A DNA stretch of 64,000 nucleotides, taken from contig NZ_PPFE01000005.1 of assembly GCF_002917925.1 (NCBI RefSeq), positions 62,001-126,000 of the forward strand. The letters are read 5' to 3'. A program made the position numbers and the translations under genes. Origin of the DNA: Roseovarius confluentis (GTDB lineage Bacteria; Pseudomonadota; Alphaproteobacteria; Rhodobacterales; Rhodobacteraceae). Under the pieces are notes generated by a model, which saw only the letters and a program-made list of their open reading frames with translations, was not told the DNA's origin and searched no databases. Shown here in pieces: positions 56,524 through 64,000 of this stretch. Position 1 is the stretch's first letter. Each line of letters begins with the position of its first letter.

Positions 56524-57011
56524 AACTATACGGTGTCGTAGGGTGGAAGAACGCCGGCAAGACCGGCCTGATGGAACGCCTCGTGACCGAAATCTCGGGT
56601 CGCGGCTTGACCGTTTCCACCGTCAAGCACGCGCATCACCGCTTTGACGTCGATCACCCCGGCAAGGACAGCCACCGCCACCGCGTTGCCGGTGCGACCG
56701 AGGTGCTGCTCGCCTCCCGCGCTCGTTTTGCCCTGATGCACGAGCTGCGCGACGAGGACGAACCCTCGCTCGACACGCTTCTTTCCAAGCTCTCCCCGGT
56801 CGATCTCGTGCTGATCGAAGGCTACAAGCGCGACGCGCATCCCAAGGTCGAGGCGCACCGCTCCGTCACCGGCAACCCGCTGATCGCACCGGGCGATCCG
56901 ACGATCCACGCCGTGGCCAGCGACACGCCCCTCGACCTCGATCGCCCCGTCTTCGACCTCGACGACACGAAAGCTATCGCAGATTTCATCTTGGCACAGG
57001 TCGGCTTGTGA
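56520..57011 (+). CDS. mobB: Molybdopterin-guanine dinucleotide biosynthesis adaptor MobB
   Basis: A 163-residue P-loop GTPase-like helper of MobA. P-loop GWKNAGKTGLMERLV, then STVKHAHHRFDVDHPGKDSHRH, a family-specific His/Asp-rich motif, and VLIEGYKRDAHPKVEAHR. It overlaps mobA and the moeA fusion gene by 4 nt each. Confidence 0.96.
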   Translation: MKLYGVVGWKNAGKTGLMERLVTEISGRGLTVSTVKHAHHRFDVDHPGKDSHRHRVAGATEVLLASRARFALMHELRDEDEPSLDTLLSKLSPVDLVLIEGYKRDAHPKVEAHRSVTGNPLIAPGDPTIHAVASDTPLDLDRPVFDLDDTKAIADFILAQVGL

Positions 57012-59119
57012 CCCCGTACGACACGGTCGCAATCATCGACTGGTCCGGTGGCAACGACACCGGCGCCCGTCCGCGCAAAGACGCGATATGGCTCGGCCTC
57101 ACCCGCGACGGAAACGATACCGCACCACAATACATACGAAACCGTATTGAGGCTGAAACCCTACTCGCCAACCTCATCGAAACCGAGACCGCCGCCAACC
57201 GTCGCCTCTTCATCGGCCTCGACTTCCCCTTCGCCTATCCCGATGGCTTCGCCCGCGCACTTGCCGGCACCGATGACCCGTTCGCCGTCTGGAGCTGGCT
57301 GGACAGACATATCGAAGACAGCCCCAAGACCAACAACCGTTTCGACGTCGCCGGCCTTGTCAATCGAACGCTCGGCGATGGCATCGGCCCGTTCTGGGGC
57401 AATGGTCGCCCCAATCACGATGTTCCCGGCTTGCCAAGGACCAAACGGACCTACCACAACCCCTTCCCCGACCGCCGCGCGGTCGAAAAGCAGGCGGAGG
57501 GCAGCTTCACGTGCTGGCAACTCTCCGGCGCGGGCGCCGTTGGCGGCCAAGTCCTTACCGGCCTGCCCATCCTGCACCGTCTGCGCCAACGCTTCCCCGG
57601 CCTGATCGCCACATGGCCCTTCGAGCCTCTCGACAAACCCGTCGCCCTCGTCGAGATCTGGCCCGGCCTCATCAATCGGATCGTCAAAGAGGCCGAGGCA
57701 AGCGGCGGCATCCGCGACGCCCACCAGGTGCGTCTGCTGGCCCGTGCCGTCGCCCGCTTGCACCCCGACGCGCTGGCCGCCATGCTGGACGTCAACGCCC
57801 CGGTCGAAGGCTGGATCATGGGGCTGGAACACGAGGACAAACTGATGGCCACCGCCGACGATACCCTGCGCCCCCCACCCCTGCGCGACGACTGTTTCGC
57901 GCTGCCTGCCGGCGTGGACTGGACCCCGGTGGACGATGCCCTCTCCATGCTGCAGGACAGGCTGCACCCGGTCGTTGCGACCCAAACCCTACCGCTCACC
58001 GATGCACTTGGCCGCATCCTTGCCGCCGATGTGACGGCCAAACGGGCCAATCCCCCCCATGCAAACACCGCCGTCGACGGCTACGGCTTTGCCCATGCCA
58101 GCCTGACGGAAGGCGACCAGACCCTGCCACTCACGCCCGGCCGCGCCGCCGCTGGCAAGGCGTTCGAGGGAACCGTGCCCCCCGGCCATGCCATCCGCAT
58201 CCTCACCGGCGCCGCCCTGCCACAGGGAGTCGACACCGTGATCCTGCAAGAGGACGTCACCGCCAGCGAAACCGCCATCGCCTTTCGCCCCGGCGTCAAT
58301 CCCGGCGCGAACACCCGCAAGGCGGGCGAAGACGTCTTGGCCGGCGACACGATCCTGCCGAAGGGCCGCAAGCTCACCCCCGCCGACCTCGCGCTCCTTT
58401 CCGCCACTGGCAACACCGACCTCACCGTCCACGCCCCCCTGCGCGTCGCGATCCTGTCCACCGGCGATGAACTGGTCGAGCCGGGTGCGTCCGCGGCACC
58501 CGGCCAGATTTTCGACGCCAACCGCCCCATGCTTCTCGGCCTGACCGAACGCTTCGGCTTCACGCCCGTAGACCTCGGCCGCGTTCCCGACGACCGCGAG
58601 ACCCTCCGCACCGCGCTCGACAGGGGCGCGGCACAGGCCGACGTCATCCTGACATCCGGCGGTGCCTCCTCGGGCGACGAAGACCACGTCTCGGCCCTGC
58701 TGAACGAGACCGGCGCCATGTCTCAGTGGCGCATCGCCGTCAAACCGGGCCGCCCGCTCGCGCTCGGGCTCTGGAACGGCACACCCGTCTTCGGCCTCCC
58801 CGGCAATCCGGTCGCCGCACTCGTCTGCACGCTCGTCTTCGCCCGTCCCGCGATGGGCCTCCTCTCGGGCCAGGGCTGGCACCGTCCACAGGGCTTTTCC
58901 CTGCCCGCCGCCTTCTCGAAATCCAAGAAACCCGGCCGCCGCGAATACCTGCGCGCCCGGGTCACAGACGGGCAGGCCGAAATATTCAAATCCGAAGGCT
59001 CCGGGCGCATAAGCGGCCTGAGCTGGGCCGACGGGCTGGTCGAACTTCCCGACCAAGCCATCACGATCAGTCCCGGCGATCCGGTCACCTACATCCCCTT
59101 CGCCAGTTTTTTCCACTGA
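57008..59119 (+). CDS. Fusion of an uncharacterised N-terminal domain with MoeA
   Basis: 703 residues in two parts. Residues ~310-703 are a full MoeA molybdenumtransferase: NPPHANTAVDGYGFA, RILTGAALPQGVDTVI, STGDELVEPG, SGGASSGDEDHV and FGLPGNPVAALVC. Residues 1-~300 form a separate domain: VAIIDWSGGND at the N-terminus, FIGLDFPFAYPDGFA, FWGNGRPNHDVPGLP, a Trp-rich segment and a helical part with VEIWPGLINRIV. The first motifs (acidic residue in an IDWSG strand, GLDFPF) recall RNase H-fold DUF429-type proteins. The role beside MoeA is unknown. 4-nt overlap with mobB; no frameshift, so one polypeptide. Confidence 0.9.
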   Translation: MTPYDTVAIIDWSGGNDTGARPRKDAIWLGLTRDGNDTAPQYIRNRIEAETLLANLIETETAANRRLFIGLDFPFAYPDGFARALAGTDDPFAVWSWLDRHIEDSPKTNNRFDVAGLVNRTLGDGIGPFWGNGRPNHDVPGLPRTKRTYHNPFPDRRAVEKQAEGSFTCWQLSGAGAVGGQVLTGLPILHRLRQRFPGLIATWPFEPLDKPVALVEIWPGLINRIVKEAEASGGIRDAHQVRLLARAVARLHPDALAAMLDVNAPVEGWIMGLEHEDKLMATADDTLRPPPLRDDCFALPAGVDWTPVDDALSMLQDRLHPVVATQTLPLTDALGRILAADVTAKRANPPHANTAVDGYGFAHASLTEGDQTLPLTPGRAAAGKAFEGTVPPGHAIRILTGAALPQGVDTVILQEDVTASETAIAFRPGVNPGANTRKAGEDVLAGDTILPKGRKLTPADLALLSATGNTDLTVHAPLRVAILSTGDELVEPGASAAPGQIFDANRPMLLGLTERFGFTPVDLGRVPDDRETLRTALDRGAAQADVILTSGGASSGDEDHVSALLNETGAMSQWRIAVKPGRPLALGLWNGTPVFGLPGNPVAALVCTLVFARPAMGLLSGQGWHRPQGFSLPAAFSKSKKPGRREYLRARVTDGQAEIFKSEGSGRISGLSWADGLVELPDQAITISPGDPVTYIPFASFFH

Positions 59120-59224
59120 GCGGATCTTGACCCGACCCGTAGCGCAAGCCTGTTTTCGGGCCAAACCGGATGGTCCAGAAACCTGCAGCCTCTGCTCCGC
59201 AGGTTCGCCCGAAGCAGCCATGTA

Positions 59225-59848
59225 CTACTGGTCTGACGCTTTCTCCAACACGAGGAAAGTCATCATTCCAAGGGGCGGCAACGGCTTTTGCACGTCGATC
59301 TTGAGACACTCTTGGCCAAGCACGGTTTCGATCTCGAAATCGGAATGCCACCCGATAACATTGGCCACTGGCGCCAGCATTTTCTCCAGAACGGAAAGCA
59401 CGCCTGTCTGCCGCACGAAATGGTTCGTGATCACCACTTTACCGCCCGGTTTGCAGACCCGGCCTATTTCGCGCATCACGCGCTCGGGCTCGGGAACGAC
59501 CGACAGGACATGCATCGCTGCGACCGTGTCGAAGTGATTGTCCGGGAAATCAAGGGTGCGGGCATCCATCTGCCGCAATTCCCTGACATGCCCCAGATTC
59601 AGGCGCTGCACCTTGTCGCGGGCCTTGGCAAGCATCTCTTCGCTGAAGTCGATCCCGCTGACTTGCATCGCCGGGTCATAATGCTCGAGCGCAAGCCCCG
59701 TGCCCACGCCCACCTCGAGAACGGTGCCGGGGCGGGTGTTGATATACTCTACCGCACGCTTCCGGCCGACATTCGTCACCGCTCCGAATGTCCTGTCGTA
59801 GATTGGAGCCCACCGGGCGTAGGACGTACTGACGGCGTTGATATCCAT
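59225..59848 (-). CDS. pmtA: Phosphatidylethanolamine N-methyltransferase (Rhodobacter type)
   Basis: A 207-residue SAM-dependent enzyme making phosphatidylcholine by three methylations at the membrane surface. SAM motif I TVLEVGVGTGLALEHY, post-I GIDFSEEML, motif II TVAAMHVLSVVPEP; the N-terminus SYARWAPIYDRTFG is typical of the Rhodobacter PmtA group. Last gene of psd-pssA-pmtA, 9 nt after pssA. Confidence 0.94.
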   Translation of the reverse strand: MDINAVSTSYARWAPIYDRTFGAVTNVGRKRAVEYINTRPGTVLEVGVGTGLALEHYDPAMQVSGIDFSEEMLAKARDKVQRLNLGHVRELRQMDARTLDFPDNHFDTVAAMHVLSVVPEPERVMREIGRVCKPGGKVVITNHFVRQTGVLSVLEKMLAPVANVIGWHSDFEIETVLGQECLKIDVQKPLPPLGMMTFLVLEKASDQ

Positions 59849-59857
59849 GCGTTCTCC

Positions 59858-60622
59858 TTACTTGCCGAACTCTCGCGCCTTTGTCACGGCGGACCATGCC
59901 ACCATGATCAGATAGCACACGGACAGCACAGACAATGCAATCCAGGTGAATGTAAAGAAGGCGGCCCCGGCCAGGACGACGCCGACCAGGAAAAACTTCA
60001 CCCTTGCCCGCGAAATCGACACGCCCTTGAGCGACAGTGTCGGCACGGTGCTGATCATCAACAGGCCGACAAGCACCATGTAGATGCAGATTGCGAAGCC
60101 GGGCAGTTGCACGGTCTCGAATGCGAACGACAGGAAAAGCGGCACCATGACAAGCACCGCACCGGCAGGCGACGGCACCCCCGAGAAGTGGGCGCTCGGC
60201 CCCGGCGCCTCCTCGACCTTGTGATCGACATTGAAACGCGCCAACCGGATGACGCAGCAGACCGTGAAGAAAAGAACGAAAATCCAGGCCGCACTGCGGA
60301 TCTCCTGCAGGCCCCAGAAATACAGGATCAGTGGCGGCGCGACACCGAAATTGAGGAAATCCGCCAGCGAATCGAGCTCGGCGCCGATCTTGCTGTCGCT
60401 ACGCATCAAGCGCGCGACCCGGCCATCGACGCCATCCAGCACGCAGGCCAGCAGCACAAGCTGCACCGCCAAGATGTAATCCGCCTGCACCGCGAACCTG
60501 ATCGACGTCATGCCGGCACAGATCGCGGCAAGCGTGATCAGGTTCGGCAGCAGCTGGACAAGCGCGGCGTCGTTTCTTTTCCTGCCGGCGTTGTTCCGTG
60601 GGGTCTGGTTATCTCGTGGCAT
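59858..60622 (-). CDS. pssA: CDP-diacylglycerol-serine O-phosphatidyltransferase
   Basis: Makes phosphatidylserine. The 254-residue membrane protein has the CDP-alcohol phosphotransferase signature [20 protein letters not shown] followed by LDSLADF, and about seven hydrophobic helices. It overlaps the 3' end of psd by 14 nt and is 9 nt before pmtA. Confidence 0.96.
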   Translation of the reverse strand: MPRDNQTPRNNAGRKRNDAALVQLLPNLITLAAICAGMTSIRFAVQADYILAVQLVLLACVLDGVDGRVARLMRSDSKIGAELDSLADFLNFGVAPPLILYFWGLQEIRSAAWIFVLFFTVCCVIRLARFNVDHKVEEAPGPSAHFSGVPSPAGAVLVMVPLFLSFAFETVQLPGFAICIYMVLVGLLMISTVPTLSLKGVSISRARVKFFLVGVVLAGAAFFTFTWIALSVLSVCYLIMVAWSAVTKAREFGK

Positions 60623-61286
60623 CAGGCACTTTGAGGTCCGCCAAAACGGTTTCTCCGGCGATCATGGTCTGCCCCACGCGAACCGAGGGCATAACACCTT
60701 CGGGCAGATAGACATCCAGCCTGGAGCCAAACCGGATCAGTCCGAATCTTTCCGAGGTCGACAGGGTATCACCCGGCTGGACAAAACACACGATCCGCCG
60801 CGCCACCAACCCCGCAATCTGCACGACAGCGACGTCCCGCTCATCCGCCATGCGGATGCGCAGACTGTTGCGTTCGTTGTCCGCGCTGGCCTTGTCCAGC
60901 GAGGCATTGAAGAACTTTCCGGGCCGATAGGCGACCGCTTCGATCCGGCCACCGACGGGCATACGATTCACATGGCAGTTGAACACGCTCATGAAGACGC
61001 TGATGCGGGTCAGGGCCTCGCCAGGCATCCCCAACTCCTCGGGCGGGACCGCTTGCTCGATCAACGAGACGATGCCATCCGCGGGGCTGACGATGACACC
61101 GCTTCGCGACGGCGGCACGCGCTCGGGGTCCCGGAAGAAATAGTAGCACCAGACCGTAAGCCCAACACCAATCCACCCCAGGATGTCGGCTACGAGAAAC
61201 AACAGGAGGGTCGCCGCGGCAAAAATCGCAACGAACTTTCTACCTTCCGGATGCATCGGTTTGATGAATGTATCGAGCATTCGCAT
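60609..61286 (-). CDS. psd: Phosphatidylserine decarboxylase proenzyme
   Basis: A 225-residue proenzyme of the short type that self-cleaves to give a pyruvoyl-bearing alpha chain; the cleavage site is the Gly-Ser in [12 protein letters not shown] near residue 180. The N-terminus has two hydrophobic helices ([33 protein letters not shown]). PS to PE conversion feeds PmtA. First gene of the phospholipid operon; an AGGAAACC-type leader precedes the start (GGTTTCCC context on the opposite strand). Confidence 0.96.
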   Translation of the reverse strand: MRMLDTFIKPMHPEGRKFVAIFAAATLLLFLVADILGWIGVGLTVWCYYFFRDPERVPPSRSGVIVSPADGIVSLIEQAVPPEELGMPGEALTRISVFMSVFNCHVNRMPVGGRIEAVAYRPGKFFNASLDKASADNERNSLRIRMADERDVAVVQIAGLVARRIVCFVQPGDTLSTSERFGLIRFGSRLDVYLPEGVMPSVRVGQTMIAGETVLADLKVPDATR

Positions 61287-61990
61287 GGAGGTTTCCCGTG
61301 TCCGCTGAGTGATCCCGCGTTATGGAGCCCGTCAGCCACAACTTCAAGCCCAAGAGCAAGTCCGGGGTATATTCGACCGGCGCAAGACTGGTCGCTGCGA
61401 GTCACCAAAGAACACTCCAGGGCCGTCGAATGTGGCCCGGTCTCAATAGGGGCGGTCTAAAGATTGACTTGTAGGCACGTCCCTTGGCCGACCTTCAGTC
61501 CCGGCACGGCACCCTAAAGATAGACGGGCCCTGAGCCACCCCCGAAATCTGGACACTCACTGGAAATGCAAAGAATTCAAGCGGCTCTTTTGACCATTTA
61601 TCCATGCGGCAAAGGAGAACGCAGATGGCCTCCGAGCCGCCACCGTTCGAGCGCCGTTGATTGTCGACAGCGCAGTCGCGTCATTGATGAAACCCGCTCA
61701 TGTGTGACGTGCATCAGAAGCTTATTACATTCCGCCCCGAGGCGCATGATGTCTTGTCTCGTAACGGAGCGAAGTTCCGCTCCCTTCTGTCGAGGAGATT
61801 CTGCATGAGAGATGCACCGACCGCCACGCGGCTTACCGGCCTCGCCCTTCTTTCCGCAACCGCCACGGCGCGGGGCGCCGTCGCCAACTCGACCGACTGA
61901 GAAACAGCGGTCCCTCCGCTCGACAGCCAGACAGGCGGTCCTGTCCGGATCGAGCGAGCCGACCGACACCATGAAGAAAGGAAACCCACC
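61287..61990. other. Gene-poor region with two tiny frames
   Basis: No full-length gene. An 11-codon frame at 61626-61661 (MASEPPPFERR) has AAAGGAGA upstream. A 31-codon frame at 61805-61900 (GGAGA upstream; separate entry) looks like an isolated signal peptide. Otherwise nothing recognisable; composition is less GC-rich than around. Confidence 0.55.
61805..61900 (+). pseudogene. Possible signal-peptide remnant
   Basis: 31 codons, MRDAPTATRLTGLALLSATA continuing TARGAVANSTD: an Arg followed by a hydrophobic Ala/Leu core and an AxG-type cleavage region, then a stop. With GAGGAGATT before the ATG it has the makings of the start of a secreted protein whose body is missing. A genuine tiny secreted peptide cannot be excluded. 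Confidence 0.35.
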
Positions 61991-62854
61991 ATGATACTGC
62001 AAAGCACCTACACCCTGTCCAACGGCGTCGAGATCCCAAAGCTGGGCCTTGGCACCTGGTTCATCGACGACGACAAGGCTGCCGATGCGGTGAAGGCTGC
62101 CGTCGAGATCGGCTACCGCCACATTGACACCGCCCAGGCCTATGGCAACGAACGCGGCGTGGGCGACGGCGTCCGCAACGCCTCCGTGCCCCGCGAGGAA
62201 CTCTTCGTGGTGACCAAGCTGGATGCCGGCATCAAGGACTACGAGACGGCCAGGGCCTCGATCGACAGCTCCCTGAAGACGATGGGCCTCGACTATATCG
62301 ACATGATGATCATCCACAGCCCCCAGCCCTGGGAAGATTTCGGCGGGTCCGACCGCTATTTCGAAGGCAACCTGGCGGCGTGGAAGGCGCTGGAAGAGGC
62401 GTATGAGGCGGGCAAGCTGCGCGCGATCGGCGTGTCGAACTTCCAGAAGGAGGACCTCGACAACCTGCTCGACAACGCCACGGTGAAGCCGATGCTGAAC
62501 CAGATCCTCGCGCATGTCAGCAACACGCCCTTCGACCTGATCGACTACACCAGGTCCAAGGGGCTCGTGGTAGAAGCCTACTCACCCGTCGGCCACGGCC
62601 AGATTCTCGACAACGCCGAGATCGGCGAAATGGCCGGCAAGTACAGTGTCAGCGTCCCGCAGCTCTGCATCCGTTACCTGCTTCAACTGGGCCTGCTGCC
62701 GCTGCCGAAAACGGCAAACCCGGATCACATGCGCAACAACGCCGATGTCGACTTCGAGATTTCGGACGCCGACATGGAAACCCTGAAGAACGCGAAGCCC
62801 ATCGAGGATTACGGCGACGCGAGCGTGTTCCCGGTCTACGGCGGCACGATGTAA
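61991..62854 (+). CDS. Aldo/keto reductase
   Basis: A 287-residue NADPH-dependent TIM-barrel reductase of the 2,5-diketo-gluconate reductase-like group. Tetrad residues: Asp and Tyr in HIDTAQAYGNE, Lys in LFVVTKLDA, His in DYIDMMIIHSPQPW; C-terminal LLPLPKTANPDHMRNNADVD is the NADP-binding segment. AAAGGAAA precedes the ATG. It stands alone between gene-poor stretches, suggesting an acquired or rearranged location. The carbonyl substrate is unknown. Confidence 0.94.
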   Translation: MILQSTYTLSNGVEIPKLGLGTWFIDDDKAADAVKAAVEIGYRHIDTAQAYGNERGVGDGVRNASVPREELFVVTKLDAGIKDYETARASIDSSLKTMGLDYIDMMIIHSPQPWEDFGGSDRYFEGNLAAWKALEEAYEAGKLRAIGVSNFQKEDLDNLLDNATVKPMLNQILAHVSNTPFDLIDYTRSKGLVVEAYSPVGHGQILDNAEIGEMAGKYSVSVPQLCIRYLLQLGLLPLPKTANPDHMRNNADVDFEISDADMETLKNAKPIEDYGDASVFPVYGGTM

Positions 62855-63567
62855 TTGGAATACCTCCGGCTGCGATACGCGGCCGGGGGGCGATGATCGA
62901 GACTGCAAAGCCTTGATGCATGCGGAGGGCGGAACTTGGGCTCTGCCATTTGCATTTCGTGGTGCAGTTTAGGTGCTGTCAGGGTTCGTATCTAGCTGAA
63001 CGCTATGAGCCCTTATGAGACATCTATGTCGAGCACCCAGCCGATTAACAGCCGCGAAGCGGCTTGACCATCGTCAGCCCCTCCCTCGGGCTGGCGATTT
63101 GGCTGGGGCCGGCCGCACCGATCATTCCGAGGATTTATTTGGCAGGCATACGCAGACCGCAGTCGCCGGGACAAAACCGAGGAAATCGAGCTTGATGCAC
63201 CAGACCTGACGGTGTTTGATCGGCGGTCCGGGTATTTTGCGGCACCTGGTTTTTCATGGCCCGACTTCATGGCGAATGACCCCGACAGGACGCGGATTCT
63301 GACTGGCTACCGGCAGGTCAAGGTTACGGATCGCGCCGTATTATGGTGGCAATTCCGGAGCAGGCTCAATGCATACGCCTTGTTGTGCCAATCGACGGCA
63401 TGGCCTTGGGAAAACGCCAACTCGTATAGCGGGCGACAAGCTCCGGAGGCATCCGGAACCATCCACGCGCGCATCCATCTCACGATAAGGCGTCACATCT
63501 GCAAGTCGTCCGAGGCGGAGGCCCAGCGCCGACGCCGAGACAAATCTGCGCGGCACCGCCGCACCGA
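62855..63567. other. Gene-poor region with a repeat copy and an unassigned reading frame
   Basis: At about 63040-63112 there is a further ATCGCCAG-family repeat (minus strand AAATCGCCAGCCCGAGGGAG, then GGGGCTGACGATG and GCCGCTTCGCGGC). A plus-strand frame open from about 63110 to 63583 reads GFIWQAYADRSRRDKTEEIE then DAPDLTVFDRRSGYFAAPGF; it has no start with a Shine-Dalgarno, overlaps the ABC gene end, and resembles no family I know. It may be a decayed gene. No transposase is recognisable. Confidence 0.5.
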
Positions 63568-64000
63568 TTACCTGCCGTCATAGCCTTTTTTCTGCGCCTG
63601 GTAGAGCCGCGCATAAAGCCCGTTCTCGGCCAGCAGTTCTTCGTGCCGGCCCATCTCCACCAACTGCCCCGATTCCAGCACGAAAATCCGGTCAGCCTCG
63701 GAGATGGAACTCAGCCGGTGCGCCACCACGATCGTCGTCTTTCCATTGGTCAGCCGCGCCAGCGCCGACTTGATGCGTTCTTCCGTCGCCTGGTCCAGCG
63801 CCGAGGTCGCCTCGTCCAGCAGCAATATCGGCGCATCCCGCAGGAAGGCCCGCGCAATCGCGATTCGCTGCTTCTGCCCGCCAGACAGTTGTGCCCCCTT
63901 TGGACCCACCGGCGTCTCGCCCCGCGCGCGGATCAGGTCGGCGATCTCCGCATCCTCGGCCGCCTGCCAGACCTGCGCGTCGCTCGCGTCGGGGTTCACG
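63568..64000 (-). CDS. ABC transporter, permease-ATPase fusion (C-terminal part)
   Basis: Only the last ~144 residues are in the window; the frame runs off the right edge. They hold the second half of a nucleotide-binding domain: signature [14 protein letters not shown], Walker [14 protein letters not shown]-loop [15 protein letters not shown], and the typical ending [20 protein letters not shown]. This ending is characteristic of MsbA/multidrug-type half-transporters, so an N-terminal six-helix membrane domain is expected outside. Substrate unknown. Confidence 0.93.
   Translation of the reverse strand, partial: VNPDASDAQVWQAAEDAEIADLIRARGETPVGPKGAQLSGGQKQRIAIARAFLRDAPILLLDEATSALDQATEERIKSALARLTNGKTTIVVAHRLSSISEADRIFVLESGQLVEMGRHEELLAENGLYARLYQAQKKGYDGR

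Noticed and set aside
63110..63583. Possible transposase or IS remnant
   Set aside because: No DDE or HTH motif, and no terminal inverted repeats or target duplications seen; left as an unassigned frame.

Overview
The window is high-GC DNA from an alphaproteobacterium, almost certainly a marine member of the Rhodobacteraceae (roseobacter group). The evidence is family-level gene content: a Hint-domain protein, the uvrC-pgsA-moaD-moaE order, a 45-residue aa3-type oxidase subunit IV, an IalB-family protein, a PF16867-type DMSP-lyase-like cupin, an AnsA-type asparaginase, a Rhodobacter-type psd-pssA-pmtA phospholipid operon, and the typical roseobacter terminator hairpins. Most of it reads as ordinary chromosome. 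I see no rRNA, no convincing tRNA, no CRISPR array, no phage and no intact insertion sequence.

Layout. 0-9 kb: 3' part of a Hint-domain gene, then on the minus strand pnp, a DUF3892-like gene, a CPA1 Na+/H+ antiporter, an SCP2 protein, moaE, moaD, pgsA and uvrC. 9-17 kb: a minus-strand run (SppA/SohB-type protease, tiny zinc-ribbon membrane protein, CaCA antiporter, PTR1-like SDR), an ABC-2 exporter pair, an SGNH lipoprotein, a CoxG-like protein, a NodB-like deacetylase and arfB. 17-21 kb: a stand-alone mini-gene whose Shine-Dalgarno sequence is complementary to the 3' tail of 16S rRNA over 16 nt, then queuosine-precursor transporter, mepA, UMF1-type MFS and thioesterase. 21-38.5 kb: yggT, recQ, yaaA, a hybrid histidine kinase divergent from an alpha-2-macroglobulin/glycolipid-binding/PBP1C operon, a block of four adjacent palindromes, thiolase, DUF1992, a PPP-type phosphoesterase and the DMSP-lyase-like cupin.

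38.8-47 kb holds serA-serC, divergent from serB (the three committed steps of serine synthesis), with a structured serC leader, and a TPP riboswitch driving thiBPQ. 47-54 kb: EF-hand protein, asparaginase, IalB protein, Sua5-type TsaC, an acyl-CoA dehydrogenase translationally coupled to an MBL hydrolase, a DUF6173-like protein and the oxidase mini-subunit. 54-59 kb: azlCD, then a tightly overlapping fdhD-mobA-mobB-(unknown domain)-moeA operon for bis-MGD cofactor maturation. 59-64 kb: psd-pssA-pmtA (phosphatidylserine to phosphatidylethanolamine to phosphatidylcholine), an aldo/keto reductase flanked by two gene-poor stretches with decayed-looking reading frames, and the C-terminal part of an ABC exporter.

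The main unexplained signals lie between genes: the mini-gene at 17.1-17.3 kb, the palindrome block at 35.5 kb, a multi-stem structured region at 46.9-47.0 kb, and at least two dispersed palindromic repeat families, one of which sits on or next to stop codons. Among proteins, the N-terminal domain fused to MoeA and the DMSP-lyase-like cupin deserve attention.
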